From NCBI GenBank assembly GCA_029558835.1, contig JAKQDH010000099.1, positions 1-54,079 on the forward strand: a DNA stretch of 54,079 nucleotides, read 5' to 3'. This stretch comes from Planctomycetota bacterium. GTDB lineage: Bacteria > Planctomycetota > Phycisphaerae > UBA1845. Under the pieces are notes generated by a model. The model did not search any database. It was not told the origin of the DNA and saw nothing but the letters and a program-made list of their open reading frames with translations. Both the position numbers and the translations under genes were made by a program. Positions 1 to 8,162 of this stretch are shown in pieces (position 1 is the first letter of the stretch; each line of letters begins with the position of its first letter).

Positions 1-1
1 C

Positions 2-331
2 GGTGGCGCGGAGAATGACGGTGACGGCAACGGTGGTGCCGACGGCGAAGACGGAGACGGCGGGACGGATGGCGCGCCTGCGGATCAGTCGGACACGGGC
101 GAGTTTGTGGTGTGGTTTGCGGACTTCCTGAGTACGACGAGTTTCCCGGGGCCCTTCACGTTGGCCGAGTTCACGGCGGCCGTCGAGGACCTGACGGGCT
201 TCTGCGCGACCCACCTCAGCCCGGCCGACCGCGCGGAACTGACCTGCCTGCTGCAAGACCCGCAGCGCATTTACGCCAGCGCCGAGGCGGCGGAGTTGGT
301 TCCGAGCATCGTCGCGGCTTTGCAGGAATAG
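2..331 (+). CDS. C-terminal part of a secreted or surface protein (5' end outside window)
   Basis: The reading frame is open from the first bases and ends at TAG 329-331, so the start lies left of the window. The first about 30 residues are a Gly/Asp/Asn-rich low-complexity linker, typical of an exported protein or lipoprotein. It is followed by about 75 residues of a compact, mostly helical-looking segment containing Cys residues (FCATHLSPADRAELTCLLQD). I recognise no family. The acidic Gly/Asp linker resembles those that tether a small C-terminal domain in planctomycetal exported proteins, but that is inference. An ATG or GTG inside the frame near 107 is unlikely to be the true start, because the coding signal continues upstream. 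Confidence 0.6.
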   Translation, partial: GGAENDGDGNGGADGEDGDGGTDGAPADQSDTGEFVVWFADFLSTTSFPGPFTLAEFTAAVEDLTGFCATHLSPADRAELTCLLQDPQRIYASAEAAELVPSIVAALQE

Positions 332-475
332 GCAGGCTACACAGGACTGAACAACCGTGCGCAATACGCAATGGTGCGACACCCAGAGTGGCGACGCACG
401 GCGCGGGCTGCCCCTCACACTCGGTGTCAAGGGGAACAAGTTAGCGCCTCGATTGCGGCGCGGAATCGCGCACCG

Positions 476-1459
476 TTATGTGGTCGCGCGACCGGAGTCG
501 AGGGGCGAGTGAGGGGCCGGGTACTTTGGTCGCCCGCCGGTGAGCACGGCCGCCACGTCCTCGACTACGGCGTGCATCCTGGCCAGCCCCGCTTGCGTCC
601 GGGCGCCGATGTGCGGGGTGAAGACCACGCCGGGGGCCGTCAACAGCGGATGCCCGGTCGGCAGCGGCTCGGGTTCGACGACGTCGAGCCCGGCACCGGC
701 CAGCCGACCGGCGGTCAGGGCCTCCGTCAACGCCAAGCTGTCCACGACCGCGCCCCGGGCGGTGTTGATCAGGATCGCGCCGGGCTTGAACTGCCCCAGC
801 GCGGTCGCCTCGATCAGGTGCCGGGTCAGGTCCGTCAGCGGTACGTGCAGGCTGACCACGTCGCTGCCAGCGTAGAGTTCCTCCTTGGTCACGCCGGTGG
901 CCACGAAATCGAGGAAGCCCGGTTCGACGATGTCGTTGTACAGGATGCGGGTGCCGAAGCCGTGCCGACAGCGGCGGGCGACGGCCCGTCCGATTCGCCC
1001 CAGACCCACGATGCCGAGCGTTAGGCCGCCCAGCTCACGACTGACGGCCGCCGCCCGCGCCGCCGCAAACCGGCCCGCCCGGACCTCGCGGTCCAGTCGC
1101 GGGATATCGCGCAGCACGGCCAGCAGCAGGCCGACGGTGAGGTCCGCGACGGCATCGGTGGCGGCCTCCGGTGTGTAGACTACCTCGATGCCGCGGGCGC
1201 GGGCGGCCGCCACGTCGATGTTCTCCAGCCCCACGCCCGCCCGCCCGATGACCTTCAGCCGCGCGGCCCGCGCCAGCAGGTCGGCCGACACCTGCGCCCC
1301 GGTGCGCACCAGCAGGGCATCGCAGTCGCCGATTGCCTGGGCCAAGGTGGCGGCGTCACACGCGGAAAGCGTGGTCACCGTCCCGAGACCGCGGAGGCGT
1401 TCGACGGCCTGCGCGTCATACGGCTCGGCCACGACAATGTGCAGACCGGAAGTCGTCAC
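476..1459 (-). CDS. D-isomer specific 2-hydroxyacid dehydrogenase (phosphoglycerate dehydrogenase-like)
   Basis: This is an NAD-dependent D-2-hydroxyacid dehydrogenase of about 327 residues, closest in pattern to short D-3-phosphoglycerate dehydrogenases without the C-terminal ACT domain. That would place it at the first step of serine synthesis. The nucleotide-binding motif GLGRIG sits at about residues 152-157. The catalytic Arg, Glu and His lie in NTARGAVV, DVVEPEP and FTPHIGAR. I chose GTG 1459 because homology-like sequence (LHIVVAEPYDAQAVERL) starts just after it. The frame stays open to 1975, but that extension is Pro/Arg-rich, unlike a protein, and would overlap thymidine kinase. ATG 1540 is an alternative start. 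Substrate specificity cannot be settled from sequence; glyoxylate/hydroxypyruvate reductase is the main alternative. Confidence 0.85.
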   Translation of the reverse strand: MTTSGLHIVVAEPYDAQAVERLRGLGTVTTLSACDAATLAQAIGDCDALLVRTGAQVSADLLARAARLKVIGRAGVGLENIDVAAARARGIEVVYTPEAATDAVADLTVGLLLAVLRDIPRLDREVRAGRFAAARAAAVSRELGGLTLGIVGLGRIGRAVARRCRHGFGTRILYNDIVEPGFLDFVATGVTKEELYAGSDVVSLHVPLTDLTRHLIEATALGQFKPGAILINTARGAVVDSLALTEALTAGRLAGAGLDVVEPEPLPTGHPLLTAPGVVFTPHIGARTQAGLARMHAVVEDVAAVLTGGRPKYPAPHSPLDSGRATT

Positions 1460-1861
1460 GAGGGCACGATGATGGCGAGGCCGCCGGTCGGCGTCAACGC
1501 GATCGTTGAGGGGGACCGCCAGCCGGACGGCGGGTGACATGGCCGGGGACGCCCCGCCTTGGCCGTTGCCCGGGGTGGAGAGGCCCCGTGCCCGGCGGTC
1601 GACGAACGCCGGCGGGCGCGACGTTGCACATTGCTCCGCCGGCGTGTAGGTCTTCCCCCTTGAGCCCGTCGAGGAACTCGTGGTCCGACGGGGATGCCTC
1701 GGAAACGGGTGCGTTTGGCACCGTCCACGTCGGCCGCGGGGGGCCGACGCTACCGCTTCAACGGGCTCCAGGCGGGCAGGGCGGAGCGGGAGACGGACGC
1801 CGGGCAGGGACTCTGGCGGTGGCGGCGGATAAGGGTGTGAGCCCGGCGGCGGGTTGAGGCG
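1460..1861. other. Divergent intergenic region, no gene seen
   Basis: This is about 400 bases between the starts of the divergent dehydrogenase and thymidine kinase genes. All open frames here encode Arg/Pro-rich low-complexity peptides expected by chance at this GC content. I see no convincing promoter pair and no strong hairpin. Confidence 0.5.
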
Positions 1862-2467
1862 ATGCGACGCGGCACGCTCACCTTCATCTTCGGGTGCATG
1901 TTCAGCGGCAAGACGACGGAGTTGCTGCGCCGGGTCCGGCTGCGCGAGCCGGCTGCGGTTCGCTGCTTCCGCCACGCCCGCGATCGACGCTACGATCCAC
2001 GGGCGATCGTGTCACACGCCGGCGAGCGCTATCCCGCCTGCTCGATTGCGGCGCCCGCTGAGATTCTCGCGCACCTGGACCCCGGCGTGGAGCTGGTCGC
2101 GGTCGAGGAGGCCCACTTCTTCGATGCGTCGCTCATCGACGTTCTGCGGACGCTCGTCACGCGCGGGGTGGACGTCGTGTCGACGTCGCTGGATCTGAAC
2201 TGCTGGGGACAGCCGTTGCCCATCGCGGAGACCCTGCGCCGGCTGGCCGACGAACCTCTGCACCTGACCACGCGCTGCGCGCGCTGCGGAGCGTCCGCTG
2301 ACCATACGCAGCGGCTGACGCCGATCGTCAACGGCAACCTCATCGGCGGACCGGAGAGCTTCGAGCCACGCTGTGCCAACTGCTGGCACCCGCCGCCCGA
2401 GCCGCCGCAGCCCATGCCCTGGCGCACCACTCCATCGGCGAGCGCCGGCAAGGACGACGCTTGTTGA
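1862..2467 (+). CDS. tdk: Thymidine kinase
   Basis: It phosphorylates thymidine to dTMP with ATP in the salvage pathway, in the cytoplasm. The 201-residue protein has the type II TK layout. The P-loop GCMFSGKT is at 11-18. The Walker B/catalytic region EEAHFF is at about 82-87. A zinc lasso is formed by two CxxC pairs (CARC near 139-142 and CANC near 171-174). The usual DF.G motif region reads DLNCWGQP, somewhat unusual, but the length and the metal site are intact. The start ATG gives the normal short N-terminus before the P-loop. There is no clear Shine-Dalgarno sequence. It converges with pyrK across a repeat-bearing 230-base gap. Confidence 0.93.
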   Translation: MRRGTLTFIFGCMFSGKTTELLRRVRLREPAAVRCFRHARDRRYDPRAIVSHAGERYPACSIAAPAEILAHLDPGVELVAVEEAHFFDASLIDVLRTLVTRGVDVVSTSLDLNCWGQPLPIAETLRRLADEPLHLTTRCARCGASADHTQRLTPIVNGNLIGGPESFEPRCANCWHPPPEPPQPMPWRTTPSASAGKDDAC

Positions 2468-2536
2468 GCGGCTCGGTGGAGCCCCCCCCTTCCCTCGGCA
2501 CGTGTCCGCATAGGACCACGCGACGGGGAAACCAGA

Positions 2537-2680
2537 GTGGCATGCCCAAGCTTGCCGCGGGCGAGCGCCGGCATGCTGCCGCGACGCCCGACCCTTCCAC
2601 GAGAGCATGGCGGCGCTGCGCTTGACCATGCCACCCGCGTCTGAGTGTGGGTTTCCGATTCGAATGGAGCCAGGCAGGCA
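2537..2680. repeat. Dispersed palindromic repeat, family A copy 1
   Basis: The segment begins GTGGCATGCCCAAGC and contains CATGGCGGCGCTGCGCTTG followed by CCATGCCACCCG. A second copy lies at 45611-45760 with the same order of blocks. The outer blocks are inverted relative to each other (GTGGCATG... and ...CATGCCAC), so the element can fold into a large hairpin. It sits between the convergent 3' ends of tdk and pyrK. Confidence 0.75.
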
Positions 2681-2700
2681 CGTACCAGGGGGAGAGGAGT

Positions 2701-3648
2701 CTACGTGCCGCAGCAGGTCGGTGGCGTGCGTTGCTGGCGCTGGGGGTCATCCCAGAGGACGTCGCCGGCCGCGAACACCGGGCCTTCCGTGCAGCACAAC
2801 GCGTAGCGCCAGCCCTCCGGGTCCGCAGGGTCACCGACCGGGACGACACAGGACTGACAGGTGCCGATGCCGCAGGCCATCGCGCGCTCCATGCAGACGT
2901 AGCACTCCACCCCGCGCCGTTCGCAGTGCCGGGCGACGGCGCGCAGCATCGGCTCCGGTCCGCAGGCGTACACCACCAGGTCCGTCGCGGGCGTCGCGTC
3001 GCCGGCCGCGTAGGTCGCCAGCGCCTCGCCCACCTGTCCGCGGTAACCTAAAGAGCCGTCGTCCGTGCTGATGACCGCGGGCACCCCGTGGGCGGCCAGT
3101 TCACGCACGCACAGCCGAGCCTCGCGTGCATCCGCGGCCGGCGTACCCTCAGGGTTTACCCCTAGAGGCAGCAGGTCGGCCGAGCGGGCCCCACAGAACG
3201 CCACCACGTTCTTGCCGGCCGCACGCAGGGTTTCCGCCAACCACAACAGCGGTGGCAGACCGACGCCGCCCGCCGCCAGCCACGCGCGGCCCTTGCCCGC
3301 GACCAAGGGAAAGGTGTTGCCGGCCGGGCCCAACACGCTGATCTCGTTGCCGGGGCGTAACGAGGCGAGCCAGCGGGTGCCCCGTCCGACCACGCGATAG
3401 AGGATTTCGAGCAACGTGCCGGCATCGATGCGTCGCAGGCCCGCGATGCTGAACGCGCGCCGGAGCATGAAGTTCGGCTCGGCGACGCCGGCAGGCGGTG
3501 CGGTCGCTTCGGCAGAGGTGCTCGCATGTGCCGGGCACACGTGCACGAACTGCCCCGGACGGACGTCGGGAAAGCACGGGACCGCCAGCGTCAGGCGCAG
3601 GTGCTCACGGCACACGGCCTCGTTCGCGGTCACGCGGGCGTTCTGCAT
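2701..3648 (-). CDS. pyrK: Dihydroorotate dehydrogenase electron transfer subunit
   Basis: PyrK-type FAD/[2Fe-2S] protein of about 315 residues. It passes electrons from dihydroorotate dehydrogenase B to NAD+ in pyrimidine synthesis. Visible parts are an N-terminal ferredoxin-reductase-like FAD domain (GQFVHVCP; RRAFSIAG; GRGTRWLASL), an NAD-binding domain (AAGGVGLPPLLWLAE; VVYACGPEPMLRAV), and C-terminal cysteines for the cluster (CMERAMACGIGTCQSC, then CC). Start ATG 3648 gives the expected MQNARV N-terminus. The frame extends upstream but reads through the leader hairpin. No pyrD lies beside it in the window. Expression is probably controlled by the leader at 3649-3837. Other ferredoxin-reductase-like electron-transfer subunits share the fold, but the cysteine pattern favours PyrK. 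Confidence 0.87.
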   Translation of the reverse strand: MQNARVTANEAVCREHLRLTLAVPCFPDVRPGQFVHVCPAHASTSAEATAPPAGVAEPNFMLRRAFSIAGLRRIDAGTLLEILYRVVGRGTRWLASLRPGNEISVLGPAGNTFPLVAGKGRAWLAAGGVGLPPLLWLAETLRAAGKNVVAFCGARSADLLPLGVNPEGTPAADAREARLCVRELAAHGVPAVISTDDGSLGYRGQVGEALATYAAGDATPATDLVVYACGPEPMLRAVARHCERRGVECYVCMERAMACGIGTCQSCVVPVGDPADPEGWRYALCCTEGPVFAAGDVLWDDPQRQQRTPPTCCGT

Positions 3649-3837
3649 GAGCGGACCAGCGGGTGTCACGGCAGCGTGGCTCCGGCATCGCGGCCGCGCA
3701 GGATCAGCGCGGAAAAAACTTCCGGAACCCGAGGGTAACCCGGATTCCGGAAGTCCGCCACGGCTTAAAGAAGCCGCATAGCCAACCGGGTTAGCGGCAC
3801 GCCGCCCACCCGTTTTGTTACGCCGCCCACCAGAATC
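3649..3837 (-). promoter_or_regulatory. Structured 5' leader of pyrK, candidate attenuator or riboswitch
   Basis: Read on the minus strand, the transcript from the promoter at 3838-3866 meets three structures before pyrK. A small stem uses bases 3773-3777 and 3794-3798. A perfect 6-bp stem with a 4-base loop spans 3761-3776. Then comes the terminator hairpin at 3713-3754. An 8-base stretch at 3786-3793 is fully complementary to 3736-3743, which lies in the terminator loop, so a pseudoknot or antiterminator pairing is possible. I could not match it to a named riboswitch class. Confidence 0.45.
3713..3754 (-). terminator. Intrinsic terminator inside the pyrK leader
   Basis: On the minus strand a perfect 10-bp stem ACTTCCGGAA/TTCCGGAAGT (bases 3745-3754 and 3718-3727) closes a 17-base loop and is followed directly by a run of T. 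It lies 65 bases before the pyrK start, so it would stop transcription ahead of the gene unless prevented. It could instead simply end the upstream glycosyltransferase transcript. Confidence 0.6.
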
Positions 3838-3866
3838 TATGTAGCTCACTCGAGGGGGGGTGTCAA
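3838..3866 (-). promoter_or_regulatory. Sigma70-type promoter for the pyrK leader
   Basis: On the minus strand there is a perfect -35 TTGACA (3866-3861), a 17-base spacer and a weak -10 TACATA (3843-3838). Transcription would start near 3831, immediately ahead of the structured leader. Confidence 0.5.
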
Positions 3867-4039
3867 CGCGTATTCTCGAAATTCACAATCCTGCGGCGTT
3901 GTTAACCTTAGACTACACAATAGCATATGTGGTTTCCGCAGACACTTTATTTGCTCCGACTCTACGGCCTTGGTGGCCTCAGCAGCACGTTGGCCGGCGT
4001 GAAGCCGGCATGTGCTTAGCGTGCCGTGCAGCGTAGCGG

Positions 4040-5362
4040 CTATACGGGGCAGGCGGCGGGGTCTGGGGGCGACGGCGCGGCGATGGCGGGGCGGGGGGTT
4101 CGCGGGGCGGTCGGCCGCAACGGGCGGGAACTGCCCGGGCGCACGTCGGTGCGCGCGTGCCCGCGGGGGGACGTTGCCTGGAGTGCCGACGCGGCGAGCC
4201 GGCGGGCGGCGTGGAAGCGAAGGATGGTAGCCAGCAAGCCAGTCACCGTCATCTGGACCCCGCCGAAGGCGATCAGGCCGGCTAGGACCACTCGTGACCA
4301 GTGGATGGCCACGTACCCCTCCGTGAGTCGGGTCCGGATGCCCGGGCCGATGAGCCACACCAGCAACGGAATGGCCGCCAGAGTGACGACCAGGACGCCG
4401 CGGAACGTGTAGACCGCCCCGAGGGCCGCCCCCAGGAAGGTACGCGGCGTCGGCCGACCCGATACGAGGCGATGGACGTGGTCGGCCAGCACGCCGGCGG
4501 ACAGCAGCGTCACGCCGACGGTGCCGAGCAGGGAGCAGAAGAGCAGGCGATAGATCATCCCTTCTTCAAGGTGCCCCCGCGCGACCCACATCTCGATGGG
4601 GTGCATGGCGAGCAGGACCATCAGCGTCAGGCACAGCCCGGCGCAGGCCATGAACATGCGCGCCGGCCGCCACATCAGCGTCATCTCCAGGATCGTGCGC
4701 AGGAAGCGCACGCCGTCGCGCCACACGTGGAGCTTGGATTCACCGACGCGTTCCTCGTAGGGCATGGGCACCTCGACGAGGCGCAGCTCGTCATCCATGA
4801 GGACGCGGGCGCTCATGGCCGGCGTGAAGTGCAGGCCGTCGGGCAACGGATACAGGCGCGGCAGGGCGTCGCGGCGGATGACCCGCATGCCGCTGGCGGT
4901 GTCGGTGGCCACGCGATTGCTGAGCAGGGAGAGAATGAAGGCGTAGGCGCGGTTGCCAAGCCGGCGCAGGCGCGGCATGCGGCTGTGGGGGCCCATCCGC
5001 GAGCCGAGCGCCACTGCGGCCTCCTGCTCGATCAGTGCGCTACACAGGGGCGCGAAGAAGTTCGGATCGCAGGTGCCGTCGGCATCGAGAAACGCAACCA
5101 GTTCGCCCGTGCTTTCCTCGAACCCACGTTTCAGGGCGGCCCCGTAGCCGCGGTTTTTCTCGAAGACGATCAGGCGCACGTCGGCGAACGACGCGGCGAT
5201 GTCGGCCGTCCGGTCCGTGGAGCCGTCACTGACGACGATCACCTCCACGTCGGTCACCGGCGCGTGCCGGGCGATGGTCGCCCGGGCGTCAAGGCAGCGC
5301 CGGATGATGGCGGCGATGGCCTGCTCCTCGTTATAGGCGGGGATGACAATCGAGAGTTTCAT
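4040..5362 (-). CDS. Membrane-anchored family 2 glycosyltransferase (dolichyl-phosphate mannosyltransferase-like)
   Basis: 440 residues. The N-terminal GT-A domain starts MKLSIVIPAYNEE, with VSDGSTD near 45-50 and the metal-binding DAD at about 93-95 (FLDADGTCDP). This domain type transfers a sugar from a nucleotide donor, often to polyprenyl phosphate. The second half has about four hydrophobic segments, arranged as two pairs of helices, and a Pro/Arg-rich tail. It is therefore membrane-bound with the catalytic domain in the cytoplasm. An AGGAG ribosome site sits 6-8 bases before ATG 5362. The divergent neighbour at 5764 is a large polytopic membrane protein that could be a GT-C enzyme using a lipid-linked sugar, so the two may cooperate in glycan or protein glycosylation; that link is inference. 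Confidence 0.85.
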   Translation of the reverse strand: MKLSIVIPAYNEEQAIAAIIRRCLDARATIARHAPVTDVEVIVVSDGSTDRTADIAASFADVRLIVFEKNRGYGAALKRGFEESTGELVAFLDADGTCDPNFFAPLCSALIEQEAAVALGSRMGPHSRMPRLRRLGNRAYAFILSLLSNRVATDTASGMRVIRRDALPRLYPLPDGLHFTPAMSARVLMDDELRLVEVPMPYEERVGESKLHVWRDGVRFLRTILEMTLMWRPARMFMACAGLCLTLMVLLAMHPIEMWVARGHLEEGMIYRLLFCSLLGTVGVTLLSAGVLADHVHRLVSGRPTPRTFLGAALGAVYTFRGVLVVTLAAIPLLVWLIGPGIRTRLTEGYVAIHWSRVVLAGLIAFGGVQMTVTGLLATILRFHAARRLAASALQATSPRGHARTDVRPGSSRPLRPTAPRTPRPAIAAPSPPDPAACPV

Positions 5363-5574
5363 AGGCTCCTCGGCGCAGGGGCGCGGTAAGTTCCTATAAC
5401 CGTATGTTCGGAGCGACCGGGCTGGGGCTTGAACTCAATCCCGCCGCGTCGGCTGCATCCGCGGTGCGAATCCGTCGATAGGACCGATAACGCCGATCGC
5501 GCCCCGGCATGGGCAGGGGCAGAAGCGATGGCGAGGATTGAGGGTGGGTGTCAGGCCCTCGGCTGCCGCGGGTG

Positions 5575-5626
5575 GGTGGCCCAGGTCCTCTGGACCTGGG
5601 GGACGGGTGGCCCAGGTCCTCTGGAC
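5575..5626. repeat. Family C palindromic repeat, two tandem units
   Basis: Two copies of GGTGGCCCAGGTCCTCTGGA occur in a row, and the first completes the palindrome CCAGGTCCTCTGGACCTGG. A related inverted copy with PyCAGGTCC-GGACCTG symmetry lies at 13209-13241. Confidence 0.7.
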
Positions 5627-5630
5627 GGTA

Positions 5631-5742
5631 CGTGTTTAGCGTGGGTGCCATGCCCACCCCCGCCGCAGGCGGGGGTGGGCATGTGCTGCGACATGCAGAG
5701 GCATGCTTACCCGCGACTGCGGTTGCGGGAAAGCATGGCACC
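5631..5742. repeat. Family B palindromic repeat, copy 1
   Basis: About 112 bases running from CGTGTTTAGCGTGGGTGCCA to AAGCATGGCACCC. They contain a long GC hairpin (TGCCCACCCCCGCC with GGCGGGGGTGGGCA) and a second hairpin of GCTTACCCGCGA/TTGCGGGAAAGC type. A near-identical copy in the same orientation is at 7932-8043. Together they bracket the membrane protein gene 5764-7590. Confidence 0.85.
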
Positions 5743-5763
5743 CGGGCGCAGGATTGAGGGACC

Positions 5764-7590
5764 GTGAAAGGACTCGTGGTAGGCGCTGACGCGGGGGGCG
5801 AATCACCGGCGGAATCGCTGGGGCTCGCCCCCAGTGTCGGTCGGCGAACGCCCGTACGCTGGGCGCTGCCTGCCGTGCTGCTGCTGGCGGTCGCACTCGC
5901 CTGTCTGCCCGGTCGGACGCGCATCCCGCCGGATGTCGGCGCGGATTACTACTATCAGCTCATCGCGGCCGAGAGGTTCCATCAAGGTCTCGGGCTTACA
6001 TCGCTGCAACCGAAAGCGCCGAACCAGCCGTGGACGTGGCGTTACGACTATGGCTGGCTGACGCAGTGGCCGCCGGCGTATTCGCTGTTGGTGGTGGCGG
6101 TGCGCCGGGCGCTGAACTGCACGGCCATCGAGGCGTGCCAGTGGATCAACGTGGTGGCGTGCGCGGCCGCGTTGGTCGGGTGGTTCATTTGGGTCCGCCG
6201 GTGCGTACCGCGTGGAGTAGGGGGTACGGTGCTGGCGGTCGTGGGTGCGGGCAGCGCCGTGCCCACGGCCTCGCTGATCAACCCGGCCACGGACACGTTA
6301 CTCGTGGCGTTGCTGCCGTACGTGCTACTGCTCGCGGTGCGGGCCGGCGAGTCGATGCGGCCGGCACCGCCCACGGCACCGGCACGGGCGCACACGCCAC
6401 TCCTTGACTCGGTGTTCGCCGGCCTGGCGTGCGGCGGGCTCGTATGGATCCGCTACGCGGCCGTATTCGTGCCGCTGGCGGTGGGGGCGTACTTGGCGCT
6501 CCTGTGGCTGAGTGACGTGGCGCGGGTACGCCGCAGGCAGGGGGCCACCCCTCCGCTTGTTGGCGGTCGCGGTTCGGAGCGGTGCGGCGCGGCGGAAGAA
6601 GGCGATTCGGCACCGAGAGGGATGGGTTTCGGTGTCCTGCTGACCTGCGCGGTGTCAGCGGCCCTGCCGGTGTTGGCGCTCATGGCGCTGCACCGCGTCA
6701 TGGCACCTGAGGTGCCCGCGCAGGAGCAACTGAACCTGGGCCATCGCGTGGTGCTTGAGGCGTCGCCGCGCCTGCTGGGCGAGGCGTGGTGGACGTACAC
6801 GGCTCTGAAGTTCTACGATTACCACTGGTTCGGTCACTGGGTTTTCGCGCTCTGGCCGGCGGCCCTGCTGGTCGGCGTGGTGATCGTATCCCGTGCCCGG
6901 CGCGCGGTAGTGCGTTTCCTGGCGAATCCGGCGACGGGATTGAGTGGGATGTTGCTGGTGGCGCTGCTGGGTCTGCTGGTCGGCAGCACGGCCGTGTTCG
7001 GGGACAAGTACCATTACACGACGCTGGAGCGGTACTACCTGCCGGGGCGGCCGTTGTATTTCGTACTCTTTGTAGCGCCGCTGCTGCTGACGCGGGGGAA
7101 GGTGGCGCGGGCGCTGGTGGCGGTGGGCCTGCTGCTGGCGGCGTACTGGACGGTCGGTTATGAGTGGCGCCGCCCGTATCAGCGTTGGCTGGCGGCCGGG
7201 CGACCCGTGACGCCCTACGGCTGCTGGGCCACGGCGTTTTCTCCGGGGGCCGACGCACTGTTTGAATGGCTCAAGGCCCAGGCAGCGCCGGAGGTGGTCG
7301 TCGTCAGCAACTTCCACGACCACCTCGCGTTGGAGACGGGGATTCCGGCCGTCCCGTTGCCTGATGATCCGGCGACCCTGGACGACTGGAGCGAACGCAT
7401 TCGCGCCGTTCGGGGCGTGCCTCAACTCCGAATTCTGTTCGTGCTCGACCCGGACAACCATTACCGCAGCTACTTCCTGCCCCCGCCTGAAGAAGTCGTG
7501 CGTCGCTTCGGTCTGGAGCAGCGTGCGGCCACTCCCTCCGCGATCTCGGCGTGGGTGTACGAGTTCCAGGGCGAGCCGGACTCCAACTGA
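5764..7590 (+). CDS. Polytopic membrane protein, probable GT-C type glycosyltransferase
   Basis: 608 residues with an N-terminal membrane helix at about 26-50, then an acidic loop (DVGADYYYQLIAAERF) and roughly ten further hydrophobic segments. It ends in a soluble C-terminal region of about 130 residues. An acidic first periplasmic loop followed by many helices is the general plan of GT-C enzymes (ArnT/PMT/GT39-like), which use polyprenyl-phosphate sugars. I cannot assign a substrate. The start is GTG 5764, with GAGGGA a few bases upstream. It is divergent from the GT2 gene at 4040-5362. It is flanked on both sides by family B repeats, so the unit could have been moved or could be lost by recombination. 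It could instead be a membrane protein of unknown function. Confidence 0.7.
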   Translation: MKGLVVGADAGGESPAESLGLAPSVGRRTPVRWALPAVLLLAVALACLPGRTRIPPDVGADYYYQLIAAERFHQGLGLTSLQPKAPNQPWTWRYDYGWLTQWPPAYSLLVVAVRRALNCTAIEACQWINVVACAAALVGWFIWVRRCVPRGVGGTVLAVVGAGSAVPTASLINPATDTLLVALLPYVLLLAVRAGESMRPAPPTAPARAHTPLLDSVFAGLACGGLVWIRYAAVFVPLAVGAYLALLWLSDVARVRRRQGATPPLVGGRGSERCGAAEEGDSAPRGMGFGVLLTCAVSAALPVLALMALHRVMAPEVPAQEQLNLGHRVVLEASPRLLGEAWWTYTALKFYDYHWFGHWVFALWPAALLVGVVIVSRARRAVVRFLANPATGLSGMLLVALLGLLVGSTAVFGDKYHYTTLERYYLPGRPLYFVLFVAPLLLTRGKVARALVAVGLLLAAYWTVGYEWRRPYQRWLAAGRPVTPYGCWATAFSPGADALFEWLKAQAAPEVVVVSNFHDHLALETGIPAVPLPDDPATLDDWSERIRAVRGVPQLRILFVLDPDNHYRSYFLPPPEEVVRRFGLEQRAATPSAISAWVYEFQGEPDSN

Positions 7591-7931
7591 TCCGCCCAAC
7601 CGGTGAACGACGCATGGCCGCCGTGGGCACGGGACGGCCCCGCGGTGGCGCGCGCGAGCGCTCGTCCACGGATGGGGCAGATTTCGCAGATGCGGTCATG
7701 GCTCCGCCGGGCGGTACGTCGGCGACGTCCGGGGGGGCAGAGAGAGGAGTTTTGTCGTCAGGCCTGTTGATGGGGGAGAATGCGGCGCCCGGGGCGGCCG
7801 GTGAGGTGGTGGCACCCCTACTCAACATGCACGCTCCCCACGGAGCGAAGGCGAGCTGGAAGCGGAATGGCGGGCGGTTCGCGGCGGTCCGGTGCTGGAG
7901 GCGGTTGCGGTCGTGCCGCCGTTGTTGAGAA
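7591..7931. other. Intergenic region without a clear gene
   Basis: About 340 bases of GC-rich sequence after the membrane protein. A frame of about 100 codons is open across it, but it is Gly/Ala/Arg-rich, without a ribosome site or recognisable domain. I treat it as non-coding. Confidence 0.4.
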
Positions 7932-8043
7932 CGTGTTTAGCGTGGGTGCCATGCCCACCCCCGCCGCAGGCGGGGGTGGGCATGTGCTGCGGCATGCGGA
8001 GGCATGCTTACCCGTGACCGCGGTCGCGGGTAAGCATGGCAGC
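7932..8043. repeat. Family B palindromic repeat, copy 2
   Basis: Same orientation as copy 1 at 5631-5742. The sequence from CGTGTTTAGCGTGGGTGCC to the 3' hairpin TTACCCGTGACCGCGG...GGGTAA is nearly identical. The few differences in the second hairpin are mostly paired changes that keep the stem, which suggests the structure is what matters. Confidence 0.85.
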
Positions 8044-8090
8044 CACGACGCCAAAGACGCTAAGCACATACCTTGTTGACACCACGCTGC

Positions 8091-8149
8091 TTCGGTTCCA
8101 CAGTAGCTGTATGGGCGGCCCAATGACGGACCCGCCGACCGGAACCGAA
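8091..8149. promoter_or_regulatory. Inverted repeat in the rph leader
   Basis: TTCGGTTCC (8091-8099) and GGAACCGAA (8141-8149) form a perfect 9-bp stem around a 41-base loop. The stem ends just before the AAGGAAG ribosome site of rph. A TTGACA hexamer at 8076-8081 may be the -35 of the promoter, but no good -10 follows. The hairpin could modulate translation of rph. Confidence 0.35.
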
Positions 8150-8162
8150 AGGAAGCAGCCCG

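Noticed and set aside
1460..1975. N-terminal extension of the 2-hydroxyacid dehydrogenase to 499 residues
   Set aside because: The added sequence is Pro/Arg-rich and overlaps the thymidine kinase P-loop on the other strand.
3718..3800. c-di-GMP (GEMM) riboswitch on the plus strand
   Set aside because: A few bases recall its 3' half, but the GAAA tetraloop arm and conserved core are absent and no plus-strand gene follows.
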